Source of the DNA: CAWHMN01 sp051001135 | GTDB taxonomy: Bacteria > Acidobacteriota > Terriglobia > Terriglobales > Acidobacteriaceae | NCBI GenBank assembly: GCA_051001135.1 | Contig: JBPCNO010000077.1 | Coordinates: forward strand, 1-19,205 | Direction of reading: 5' to 3' | DNA length: 19,205 nt | Shown: positions 1-6,738 of the stretch, piece by piece | Numbering within the stretch: the first letter of the stretch is position 1 | How the letters are laid out: each line of letters opens with the position of its first letter | The notes under the pieces: generated by a model | Database searches by the model: none | What the model saw: only the letters and a program-made list of their open reading frames with translations | What the model was told of the DNA's origin: nothing | Translations under genes and position numbers: made by a program

Positions 1-1092
1 GGTCGCTTCCGTGTCTTCATGCCAACGGTCAGCCACGTGGGCGTTTCGCGCAAGATCTATTCCGATGAAGAACGGCAGCGGCTGAAGCGGATCCTCATCA
101 GCGAAAAGGGGCAGAACAGCGGCGGCTTCATCGTGCGCACGGCGGCGGATGGCGCAAGCGAAGACGAGCTGCGCGCCGATCTTCGCTTCCTGATCAGCCT
201 GTGGACCGAGATCAAGCAGCGTTCGGATACGGGGAAGGCGCCCGCCCTGATCTATCACGATCTCAATCTGGTCGAGCGCATCCTGCGCGATCAGGTCTCG
301 GATAACTTCTCCACCATCTGGGTGGACAGCGAGACGGAGTACGAGCGGATCGTGCGGTTCCTGAACCGCTTCCAGCCTTCGCTGGTGCGGCGCGTCAAGC
401 TCTATACCAAAGAGACGCCGCTATTCGAGCAGTTCGGCATTCAGGACGAGATCTCGAAGGCGCTCAAATCCAAGGTGTGGCTCAAGTCCGGTGGATCGAT
501 CGTCATCAACCAGACAGAGGCGCTGGTGGCGATCGACATCAATACCGGCAAGTATGTGGGGAAGACGGCGCGGCTGGAGGATACGATCCTCAAGACCAAC
601 CTCGACGCGATCCCGGAGATCGTGCGCCAGATTCGTTTGCGCGATCTGGGGGGCATCATCGTGATCGACTTCATCGACATGGATGAGCGCAAGAACCGCA
701 ACAAGGTGATGCAGGCGCTTGAAGAAGCGTTGCAGGCCGATCGTGCGCCCTCCAAGGTGCTGCAGTTCAACGATTTTGGTCTGGTCGCCATTACCCGCAA
801 GCGCGTCAAGCAGTCGCTCGAGCGCACGCTGAGTGTGCAATGCGAGATCTGCGCCGGCACGGGTATGGTGAAGAGTCCGGTCACGGTGTGCAACGAGATC
901 TACATCGAGATGCGCAAGATGCAGAAGCACCTGGAACGTCACGACGTACTGCTGCGCGTGCATCCTGAGGTAGTCAAGACGTTGAAGGGCAACGGAGCGC
1001 GCTGGCTCAACGAACTGGAGGAGATGACCGGCCGCACCATCATCGTCAAGAGCGATCCGACGCTGCACCCGGAGCAGTTCGACATCCACTAG
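1..1092 (+). CDS. Ribonuclease E/G family protein, 5'-truncated by window edge
   Basis: This is the C-terminal 363 residues of an Rne/Rng endoribonuclease, which cleaves single-stranded RNA during rRNA maturation and mRNA decay. The frame is open from base 1, and the residues before the first ATG (GRFRVF, then MPTVSHVGVSRK) match the end of the S1 domain in this family, so the ATG at 19 is internal. Visible family landmarks are the two catalytic metal-binding aspartates in AIDINTGKYVG (about residue 179 of the fragment) and VIDFIDMD (about 223), and the zinc-link CEIC (281-284) used in dimerisation. The protein stops about 80 residues after the zinc link, without the long acidic/Arg-rich degradosome scaffold of E. 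coli RNase E. It is therefore RNase G-like in length. The substrate range cannot be read from the fragment. A terminator follows the stop. Confidence 0.95.
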   Translation, partial: GRFRVFMPTVSHVGVSRKIYSDEERQRLKRILISEKGQNSGGFIVRTAADGASEDELRADLRFLISLWTEIKQRSDTGKAPALIYHDLNLVERILRDQVSDNFSTIWVDSETEYERIVRFLNRFQPSLVRRVKLYTKETPLFEQFGIQDEISKALKSKVWLKSGGSIVINQTEALVAIDINTGKYVGKTARLEDTILKTNLDAIPEIVRQIRLRDLGGIIVIDFIDMDERKNRNKVMQALEEALQADRAPSKVLQFNDFGLVAITRKRVKQSLERTLSVQCEICAGTGMVKSPVTVCNEIYIEMRKMQKHLERHDVLLRVHPEVVKTLKGNGARWLNELEEMTGRTIIVKSDPTLHPEQFDIH

Positions 1093-1126
1093 ACTTGCCA
1101 GCCGCCTATCCGGTGGAGGGATCGCG

Positions 1127-1155
1127 GGGCCGGCTCACTTGAGCCGGCCCTTTCC
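1127..1155 (+). terminator. Intrinsic terminator after the RNase E/G gene
   Basis: A perfect 11-bp inverted repeat, GGGCCGGCTCA and TGAGCCGGCCC, is separated by 2 nt, so the top pairs probably open to form the loop. It is followed by TTTCC. It lies 35 nt after the stop codon. The T tract is short but the stem is very GC-rich. Confidence 0.8.
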
Positions 1156-1264
1156 TTCGATAGAGCAGGCATATGCATCCACTGTGCGCGACTAAAGCAT
1201 CTCTTCAGGGTTAACGCATGTGGGAAACGATCCCCGCGCAATTTTGAAACCCCAGGTGTCGCTC

Positions 1265-2062
1265 ATGAACTGTCGTTCTTTTCTCCTTCGTGCGGGTGCA
1301 ATTGTGGTATCTGCGATGACGGTTGCTGCCGTGCCTTCGGCGTTTGGTCAGGCAAGCTCCAGCGTCGATTTCGGCAATCAGCTCGCATATCGCTCCCAGA
1401 CCACCAATCAATATCCCACCGGCAGCAACGGTGGATATGGTCAAGGTGGATACAAGCAGTATCCGAAATACGGCGAGCCGTCGTTCCATCATCTGGCGAT
1501 CGAGGCCGGCGCCGGATTCAATGCGCCGCTGGGCAACACCAGCAAGGTGCAGACCTTTGGCTGGAACTTTACCGGAGGCGGGGGCTGGAACTTCAACAAG
1601 CACTTCGGATTGCTCGCTGAATACAACTTCAATCGCGCGGGTATTCCCAACAGCGTGCTGGCGGCTTCCGGTGCGCCCCAGGGGAATGTGCACATCTGGT
1701 CGCTGACGCTCGACCCGATCTACTACTACAAGACCGGGGGCAGTTGGGGCGGCTATGTTACCGGCGGCGGCGGCTTCTATCGCAAGCTCACCTCTTTTAC
1801 CAATACGGTATTCAATGGCTACTACTGCGATTTTTACGGCTACTGCTACCCCAACTACACGAGCATCACGCTAAGTCACTTCTCCAGCAATCAGGGTGGC
1901 ATGAACATTGGCGCAGGCTTCACCCACAACATCGGCGAAAACGGTACGAAGATCTACGCAGAAGCGCGGTACGTATTTGTGGACTCGCCGGCCAGCAGTC
2001 CCAGCAGCATAGGCTCGGGAACGGTCAACATGATTCCGGTCACCTTCGGTGTCCGCTGGTAG
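1265..2062 (+). CDS. Outer-membrane beta-barrel protein (OmpA-like/porin fold)
   Basis: A 265-residue exported protein, probably a small beta-barrel in the outer membrane; the ligand or function is not recognisable. The chosen ATG gives a clean signal peptide (MNCRSFLLRAGA, then a hydrophobic stretch ending at SAFGQA, cleavage near residue 28-30), with AGGTG about 6 nt upstream. A GTG 45 nt upstream would add residues in front of the signal peptide. After a Gly/Tyr/Gln-rich spacer (about residues 45-65), alternating aromatic/polar strands are seen: AIEAGAGF, WNFTGGGGWNF, FGLLAEYNFN, LTLDPIYYYK, GYVTGGGGFY, NIGAGFTHNI, IYAEARYVF. The last strand ends in an aromatic residue (VTFGVRW), the usual BAM recognition signal. 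The pattern fits eight strands. It is a single-gene unit between two terminators. Confidence 0.85.
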   Translation: MNCRSFLLRAGAIVVSAMTVAAVPSAFGQASSSVDFGNQLAYRSQTTNQYPTGSNGGYGQGGYKQYPKYGEPSFHHLAIEAGAGFNAPLGNTSKVQTFGWNFTGGGGWNFNKHFGLLAEYNFNRAGIPNSVLAASGAPQGNVHIWSLTLDPIYYYKTGGSWGGYVTGGGGFYRKLTSFTNTVFNGYYCDFYGYCYPNYTSITLSHFSSNQGGMNIGAGFTHNIGENGTKIYAEARYVFVDSPASSPSSIGSGTVNMIPVTFGVRW

Positions 2063-2084
2063 CTGGTTAGCGCTGCAACTTCAC

Positions 2085-2128
2085 AGGGCGACGTCCGAAG
2101 GAAATATTCGGAGTCGCCCTTTCCCTTT
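2085..2128 (+). terminator. Intrinsic terminator after the outer-membrane protein gene
   Basis: A long stem pairs AGGGCGAC/GTCGCCCT and, after one bulged G, TCCGAA/TTCGGA, with a loop of about 7 nt. TTCCCTTT follows. It sits 22 nt past the stop of the plus-strand gene and touches the stop codon of the convergent minus-strand gene. No A-run precedes it on the plus strand, so it is unlikely to work well in reverse. Confidence 0.85.
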
Positions 2129-2544
2129 CAGCGAAGCAGCTCCACCAGAATGCCACCGCCGAGTGTGGCCATGGGGGTGAGCGCGAGCAGCGCCAGCACA
2201 TACATCGCGGTGGTGCGGCGGCCCAGGTCATGGGCTGCCAATGCTGAGAGGATCAGGACGACCAGCGATAGCATAAGCGCGTGGACGAGCGGCCGGGCAG
2301 GCGCGAGCCACGCCGTCACCGCTCCGCCCATAGCCGCGAAGATTATGCCGGTTGCGAGGTTGACAGCCATGCCGATGCGGCTAGCCGCACCCGGATCGAC
2401 TGCATCGGGTCCGCCGTCTTCGCGGATTGTCCATTGCGGCGCAAAGCGGCGCATCACTGCGGTAGCCAGAGAGACCAGCGATGCCAGCGTCAGGAAGCCG
2501 GCGCCAATCGCCAGCAGGGATCTGAATGTATGTGCCGCGTTCAA
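2128..2544 (-). CDS. Small membrane protein of unknown function, four predicted TM helices
   Basis: A 138-residue hydrophobic protein with no family I recognise. Four membrane segments are apparent at about residues 8-30, 58-80, 85-105 and 112-135, joined by a polar loop (about 32-56) rich in Asp, Gly and Arg. The start is TTG: an in-frame TAG lies four codons upstream, and AGGA sits 7 nt before the TTG, so no longer or ATG-started form is available. It is read toward the terminator of the preceding plus-strand gene. A strong hairpin lies 39 nt upstream of the start, between it and the co-directional GlsB-like gene, so the two genes are probably not simply cotranscribed. Confidence 0.7.
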   Translation of the reverse strand: MNAAHTFRSLLAIGAGFLTLASLVSLATAVMRRFAPQWTIREDGGPDAVDPGAASRIGMAVNLATGIIFAAMGGAVTAWLAPARPLVHALMLSLVVLILSALAAHDLGRRTTAMYVLALLALTPMATLGGGILVELLR

Positions 2545-2582
2545 GTGGCCGTCCTATGCGGCAGCAAAGGTCCAGTGCAAAC

Positions 2583-2614
2583 AAATGCGCGCCGGTGAAG
2601 GCGCGCATTTTTTT
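2583..2614. terminator. Strong symmetrical hairpin, probable terminator of the GlsB-like gene
   Basis: A perfect 11-bp stem, AAATGCGCGCC/GGCGCGCATTT, with a 6-nt loop (GGTGAA). On the plus strand it runs into a 7-T tract. On the minus strand it is followed by the T-rich stretch TTTGTTTG, so it can act in both directions. For the minus strand it lies 110 nt beyond the GlsB-like stop and 39 nt before the TTG start of the next gene, so it could also be a leader hairpin of that gene. No plus-strand gene needing a terminator is seen here. The stretch 2615-2724 holds nothing else I recognise. Confidence 0.65.
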
Positions 2615-2724
2615 GCACAACGAAGTGCTTCAAGCGGCATGGCCGCCCGCTTTGCCGGAATCGGTGCCCGTGCTGCATCAAGGCCAGCGCTGCGCGATCT
2701 GCCGCAGAACCGGTGCAGCAGCGC

Positions 2725-2982
2725 TTAAACCGCGGTGCGCCTGCCGGTGATCAACCGAAGAATGAAGGTAAGGATGACCGCTCCCAGGATGGCCACCAGA
2801 ATGGTGTAGATCATTCCACCCTGACCGGTGCCACCGAGCGAGCGCATGATGAAGCCGCCGATGATTGCGCCGATGATGCCGACAATGATGTCGCCGATGA
2901 CGCCGAAGCCGGCGCCACGCATGATCTTGCCGGTGATCCAACCCGCGATCAAGCCGACGATAATCCACCAAATTATGAACAT
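2725..2982 (-). CDS. GlsB/YeaQ/YmgE-family (transglycosylase-associated) membrane protein
   Basis: An 85-residue integral membrane protein of the GlsB/YeaQ/YmgE family (transglycosylase-associated protein fold). These are small stress-linked inner-membrane proteins whose molecular function is unclear. The family pattern is visible: MFIIWWIIVGLIAGWITGKI, then repeated Gly-spaced helices GDIIVGIIGAIIGGF and ILVAILGAVILTFI, with a short basic tail (ITGRRTAV). Three TM helices fit. The ATG is preceded by GGGGGA about 7 nt upstream, a strong ribosome site. A possible promoter is TGCTGT, 17 nt, TAAATT just upstream on the minus strand, but its -35 match is poor. Confidence 0.9.
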   Translation of the reverse strand: MFIIWWIIVGLIAGWITGKIMRGAGFGVIGDIIVGIIGAIIGGFIMRSLGGTGQGGMIYTILVAILGAVILTFILRLITGRRTAV

Positions 2983-3121
2983 GTTTGCGTTCCCCCAAAG
3001 AATTTACTTCGTTTTCAGAGCGAACAGCACGCCGGCACGGGTCACCCGCTGGCTGAATCTCTGTTACGAGCCGTCAGATGTGCGGATAGAGCGGGATGTT
3101 GTATTTGAACGTAACTACATC

Positions 3122-3161
3122 AAAAAAAGCGCCTTTTGGCAGTTTTCCGGGGCTACCCCGG
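3122..3161 (-). terminator. Possible weak terminator of the glycosyltransferase gene
   Basis: Reading the minus strand past the glycosyltransferase stop, there is a perfect 6-bp hairpin CCGGGG-TAG-CCCCGG (3147-3161). About 13 nt later a short GCC-AAAA-GGC hairpin runs into a 7-T tract (3122-3128). Neither alone is a classical terminator; together they are a plausible end of transcript. The rest of the 208-nt gap shows no gene. Confidence 0.4.
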
Positions 3162-3190
3162 CGGTGGAGGGGGCCTCTGAAAAAGCTTGT

Positions 3191-4837
3191 TCAGACGCCT
3201 ACGGGGAAGGGCTTGGGGGAGGACTCGTCCAGGTTGGCCCCGGAGCGCCAGCGCTCGAATCGGCCCTGCAGCAACGAGAGCAGCCCGGTATACCAATAGC
3301 CGATCACGAACAGCAGCAGGAATGGCACGGTGAAGTAGTTCTCGTTGACGATGGCGTACCAGATGGTCGCCGCGAAGTAGCAGCCGATCAGCAGTTCAAG
3401 CCACGGCACAAATCCCAGGCGCTTCCGATACTTGGCCGCCTGCGCCCGCTGGCCCTTCTTTTCCACCCGGTACTTTGGAGTGCGCTTGAACGAGCTCTTG
3501 ATGCCAAAGAGAGCCTCCATCACGGCCCGGGTGTTGGTTACAGTAAGGCCGATGCCGAGCGACATGAGAAACGGAAGATAGAGTAATTTCTTATGCCAGG
3601 TCTGCGGAAAGAGCTCCTTCTGCGAGACCAGATAAAACGAGGAGATGGAGAACGTCGATGCAAGGAACAAAGGCACGTCGATGAGCAGCATCTGGAACCA
3701 TCCCTGGTAGAAGCGGATGATCATGGCGGGCATCAACAGCACCGAGAGCACGATCATCAACGGATAGCTGATGTTGGCGGTGAGGTGGTACCACGCCTCC
3801 AGCTTGATGTGAAAGGACGCGTCACTTTTCATGACGCGCGGCAGGATCTTCTTAGAGGTCTGGATGAGACCTTTGGCCCAGCGCGCCTGCTGAGTCTTGA
3901 ACGCGGTCATCTCGATCGGCACTTCAGCGGGACATTCGACATGCTGGAGATACTTGAACCGCCAGCCCCGGAGCTGCGCGCGATAACTCAAGTCGGTATC
4001 TTCCGTCAGCGTGTCATGCTGCCAGCCACCGGCCTCGTCGATGGCGCTGCGCCGCCACATGCCGGCGGTCCCGTTGAAATTGAAGAAGACGCCGGAACGT
4101 GAACGGCCGCCGTGCTCCAGCACAAAATGGCCATCCAGCAGGATGGCCTCTACCTGGGTGAGAAAGCTGTAATCGCGGTTCAGGTGCGTCCAGCGCGTCT
4201 GCACCATGCCAATACCGGGCTCGGCGAAGTGGTGCACCACCTGCATCAGCCAATCGGCTCCGGGAACGAAGTCGGCGTCGAAGATGGCGATGAGCTCGCC
4301 GGCTGCCTGCTTCAGCCCTGCATCGAGCGCGCCGGCTTTGTAACCGTGGCGGTTGCTGCGATGCAGGTAGACGATGTTGTGACCAAGCGCGCGATACCGC
4401 GCGACGATGTCGCCGGCGACCTGCTGCGTCTCATCGGTGGAGTCATCCAGCACCTGAATCTCCAGCCGGTCCGCCGGGTACTCGAACTTGCAGCAGGCGT
4501 CAATCAGGCGATCGATGACGAACTGCTCGTTATAGATGGGGAGCTGGACGGTGATGTGCGGCAGATCCACGAAGCGCTGCTGCGGCTCTTTGGCGGCGTT
4601 CTTTTTGTGCTTGTAGTACAGGTAGACGAGCTGATAACGGTGCATGCCATAGAAGGCAAGAATCACCATTACGATGAAGTAGGGGATCAGCAGCGCGGTA
4701 TCAAACGGGTTCCATTTGTACAGATGTTCAAAGGTGCGATCGCCGTAGTGGGTGCGGAAGTAGTGGCCGACACCATGCTGCGAAAGCAGCCAGATTGCGG
4801 CCCCGGACGCGTGTTCGACCGCTCGTGCAGGAAGCAT
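3191..4837 (-). CDS. Processive family 2 glycosyltransferase, cellulose-synthase/CslA-like membrane protein
   Basis: A 548-residue membrane-bound GT2 enzyme of the cellulose synthase superfamily, which adds sugars from a nucleotide donor to a growing beta-glycan and usually exports it. An N-terminal TM helix (about 46-64) precedes the catalytic domain. Motifs in order are LPIYNE (99-104), DDST (131-134), DAD (187-189), TED (278-280, catalytic base) and QQARW (316-320, the QxxRW of processive enzymes). Four or five C-terminal TM helices follow (about 354-374, 384-403, 417-437, 480-497, 501-524). The overall design resembles CslA/mannan-synthase-type proteins; the sugar cannot be told. No PilZ domain is visible. 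The frame extends 99 codons further upstream, but that part is Arg/Ala-rich, lacks homology features and overlaps the MqnC-like gene, so the ATG at 4837 is preferred although its ribosome site is weak. A TACAAT box in the 95-nt gap upstream may be a local promoter. Confidence 0.9.
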   Translation of the reverse strand: MLPARAVEHASGAAIWLLSQHGVGHYFRTHYGDRTFEHLYKWNPFDTALLIPYFIVMVILAFYGMHRYQLVYLYYKHKKNAAKEPQQRFVDLPHITVQLPIYNEQFVIDRLIDACCKFEYPADRLEIQVLDDSTDETQQVAGDIVARYRALGHNIVYLHRSNRHGYKAGALDAGLKQAAGELIAIFDADFVPGADWLMQVVHHFAEPGIGMVQTRWTHLNRDYSFLTQVEAILLDGHFVLEHGGRSRSGVFFNFNGTAGMWRRSAIDEAGGWQHDTLTEDTDLSYRAQLRGWRFKYLQHVECPAEVPIEMTAFKTQQARWAKGLIQTSKKILPRVMKSDASFHIKLEAWYHLTANISYPLMIVLSVLLMPAMIIRFYQGWFQMLLIDVPLFLASTFSISSFYLVSQKELFPQTWHKKLLYLPFLMSLGIGLTVTNTRAVMEALFGIKSSFKRTPKYRVEKKGQRAQAAKYRKRLGFVPWLELLIGCYFAATIWYAIVNENYFTVPFLLLFVIGYWYTGLLSLLQGRFERWRSGANLDESSPKPFPVGV

Positions 4838-4932
4838 TCTGATGATGGAAGCGAGCAGGATCTCGTTCTCCGCACTGAGGATACTGCTTTTTATTGTACG
4901 TGAGCGCGTTTGTTCGGGAGGATGAACGGAAT

Positions 4933-5943
4933 CTAGTGCAGTATGCTCTGCCGGAAGAGCGCGTCGCGCTCGACCGGGCGGAAGCCCGCATCGCGGATGA
5001 TGCGCCGCAGCTCCGTTTCGCCGCCGTGATGGCGCGGCTCGCGGCAGCCCGTCTGTTGAGGTTCGATCGATCCGGCGTCGTCGGCGCCAAAGCGCAGCGC
5101 AAGGCCCAGCACCTTCGGTCCCTGGACCCGCCAATCCCCCTGCACATGCTCGATCTCTTCGACAAAGAGGCGAGCCATCGCAAGCGTTTTCAGGTAGTCC
5201 GTGGCGGTGGCCTCTTCTTCCCGCCGCGCCTCCGCCGAGACCACGTGATGGATGGAAACCGTCAATGCTACGAAGCCTCCGGTCTCACGCTGCAACGCAC
5301 GCAACGCCTGCAGATGGGATACTCTGTCGATCAATTCCTCACCTTGCCCGATGACCAGCTCAGCCATGGTCGGCAGACCCAGCGCGTGCGCCGCCCGGTG
5401 CATCCGGACCCAATCATTGTCGAGGTCACGGAGCAGCCCGGCGCCCCCGCCCTCCAGCGAGGCCAGCCCCGCTGCCTGCAAACGCTCGAGCGCCTCAAGC
5501 GGCGATCGATCGCCGGCACGCGCCAGCCGCAGCACGTCGGCAGCGGAGAGGCCGTGCAGCCGTAGCCGGGGAAAGCGCGCGCGGAGTGCCGCGAAGCCGC
5601 CCACGACGGCCTCCAAGGTTGCTGGACCAAGCGTTGCCGCGTTGAACAGTTGCGCCGCGTCGAGGAAGAGGTCGGTGAAGAGATCTATGAAGAGATCGGG
5701 GAAGAGATCGGCCGCGCCCCGTGCCGCATTCGGCTGGAGCACCGTTTCGGCGTTCCGGATCAGCGCTTCGCTGGGGGCATCCGCGAGAGCGGGAAACACG
5801 ATGCGCGGAAGAACCGCATAGGTCGCGATCTGATCGCCATGGAGCGAGCGCCGCACCGCGTCCGCGTCCATGCCAAGCTGTAATAGATCGTTGCTTTCAA
5901 GTGCTGCCAGTGCCGCTTCGCGCGTCCAAGCCATCGCTATCAT
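4933..5943 (-). CDS. Degenerate MqnC-like (dehypoxanthine futalosine cyclase family) protein lacking the radical SAM cysteines
   Basis: A 336-residue protein whose ends and C-terminal half resemble MqnC, the radical SAM cyclase of the futalosine menaquinone pathway. The N-terminus (TREAALAALESNDLLQLG) and the stretches LRLHGLSAADVLRLAR, LEALERLQAAGLASLEGGGA, RMHRAAHALGLPT, ATDYLKTLAMARL, QGPKVLGLALRFGADDAGSIE and RRIIRDAGFRPVERDALF follow the family in order. The CxxxCxxC motif expected just after the TYxVxxxI strand (residues 40-50) is absent. The only cysteine is residue 300. Residues 51-115 are unlike the family and contain four xDLF repeats (78-93). The length is near normal and the frame is intact, so it is not an obvious pseudogene, but it cannot bind the usual cluster and should not be annotated as an active cyclase. 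Start: ATG at 5943, or ATG at 5934; ribosome site weak. It lies 45 nt after the cytochrome c gene, on the same strand. Confidence 0.75.
   Translation of the reverse strand: MIAMAWTREAALAALESNDLLQLGMDADAVRRSLHGDQIATYAVLPRIVFPALADAPSEALIRNAETVLQPNAARGAADLFPDLFIDLFTDLFLDAAQLFNAATLGPATLEAVVGGFAALRARFPRLRLHGLSAADVLRLARAGDRSPLEALERLQAAGLASLEGGGAGLLRDLDNDWVRMHRAAHALGLPTMAELVIGQGEELIDRVSHLQALRALQRETGGFVALTVSIHHVVSAEARREEEATATDYLKTLAMARLFVEEIEHVQGDWRVQGPKVLGLALRFGADDAGSIEPQQTGCREPRHHGGETELRRIIRDAGFRPVERDALFRQSILH
5665..5712. repeat. Four-copy 12-bp tandem repeat inside the MqnC-like gene
   Basis: Four contiguous 12-bp units on the plus strand: GAAGAGGTCGGT, GAAGAGATCTAT, GAAGAGATCGGG, GAAGAGATCGGC. 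Read on the coding (minus) strand they encode ADLF, PDLF, IDLF, TDLF. The unit is a multiple of three, so copy-number change keeps the frame. The variation between units shows it is not a very recent expansion. Confidence 0.95.
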
Positions 5944-5988
5944 GGTAGCAATCTTCGGCGGAAAAGAGCATCACGGTCCCCGGCCGGC

Positions 5989-6531
5989 CTACGGAACTGC
6001 CGGCTGGGTTGTGACAGGCTTCACTGTATTCAGCACGTCAGCAGGCAGCGGTTTGTTTGCGCTGGAGAGCAGCAGGGCGACCTGCCAGATCTGGGTCTCG
6101 TTCAGGTCATTGCGAAACTCCGGCATGCCGGAGAGGCGGATGCCGTTCTTTACCACCCAATAGGTATTTCCCGGTGGATCATCGCTTACCCCGACGACAC
6201 CGTTACCGTGCGGCGCCCAGAGCTGGGGCGGCTGGGGGAACAGGTACTTGCCGAACGGGGAGGCCTGACCGTAGAAACCATGGCAGCCCGAACAGCGGTC
6301 GCGGTAGATCTGCGCGCCCAGCAGCAGGTTGGTCTCGCTGGGTTCGATGGGCGAGTGGGAGGGCGCTTCCTGATCGATTCGGCGCTGCAGTGGTACATCG
6401 ACGATCTGCCGCTCCAGGGGAAAGGAAGGATCGGCCACGGCGACCGGCGGGTGTCCATAGTGCAGGTAAAAGAAGGCGCCCAGCGGGACGGCGATGATGC
6501 CGATAATCAAACCAAGGAGAAAGCCGCGCAT
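5989..6531 (-). CDS. Membrane-anchored c-type cytochrome (one heme)
   Basis: A 180-residue periplasm-facing electron carrier. The chosen ATG begins an uncleaved anchor or signal (residues 2-24: RGFLLGLIIGIIAVPLGAFF), with GAGGG 7 nt upstream. The 28 extra upstream codons of the open frame lack such features. The heme-attachment site is CSGCH (80-84), with the probable sixth ligand Met136 in SGMPEF, and a late helix ETQIWQVALLL typical of class I cytochrome c. A Pro-rich stretch (about 99-120) and a Thr/Pro tail are present. It heads a minus-strand cluster with the MqnC-like gene (45-nt gap) and then the glycosyltransferase. The electron partner is unknown. Confidence 0.9.
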   Translation of the reverse strand: MRGFLLGLIIGIIAVPLGAFFYLHYGHPPVAVADPSFPLERQIVDVPLQRRIDQEAPSHSPIEPSETNLLLGAQIYRDRCSGCHGFYGQASPFGKYLFPQPPQLWAPHGNGVVGVSDDPPGNTYWVVKNGIRLSGMPEFRNDLNETQIWQVALLLSSANKPLPADVLNTVKPVTTQPAVP

Positions 6532-6672
6532 GTGGAAGCCCTCGAAGCAAGATGTAGCGCCGGCGCACCGTACGAAAAGCAGCCAATCATGGCCGGAACG
6601 GTGCCCGGAACACACAGAAGTGAGCGTACAGATGCTTTAATACGAAGGAAAGCAATTTTCGGCACGTTGCTG

Positions 6673-6708
6673 GGTTTACCGCGGTCAGGTTTGCGCGGCC
6701 AGGTTTGC
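6673..6708. repeat. Iterated GGTTT(A/G)C motif upstream of the second outer-membrane gene
   Basis: Two adjacent 14-bp copies, GCGGTCAGGTTTGC (6681-6694) and GCGGCCAGGTTTGC (6695-6708), differ at one base. A partial third copy, GGTTTACC, starts at 6673, and the second copy is followed by CGCAG. The GGTTT elements are spaced 15 and 14 nt. The array ends about 30 nt before the ATG at 6739, a sensible place for regulator binding, but it is also just downstream of where a promoter would be expected. Confidence 0.6.
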
Positions 6709-6738
6709 CGCAGTTGAGCAGTGGAGGCATCACCATAC

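Noticed and set aside
421..1089. Minus-strand frames inside the RNase E/G gene
   Set aside because: They are rich in Leu, His and Arg as expected from the reverse of a GC-rich gene, and lack any ribosome site or conserved pattern.
4838..5134. The 99-codon upstream part of the glycosyltransferase frame
   Set aside because: It is Arg/Ala-rich without signal or membrane features, overlaps the end of the MqnC-like gene, and the family-like sequence begins at the ATG at 4837.
4933..5943. A frameshift hiding the radical SAM cysteines of the MqnC-like gene
   Set aside because: The neighbouring frames in 5600-5850 show no CxxxCxxC motif, and the main frame between the two recognisable ends has about the normal number of residues, so simple indels do not explain the loss.
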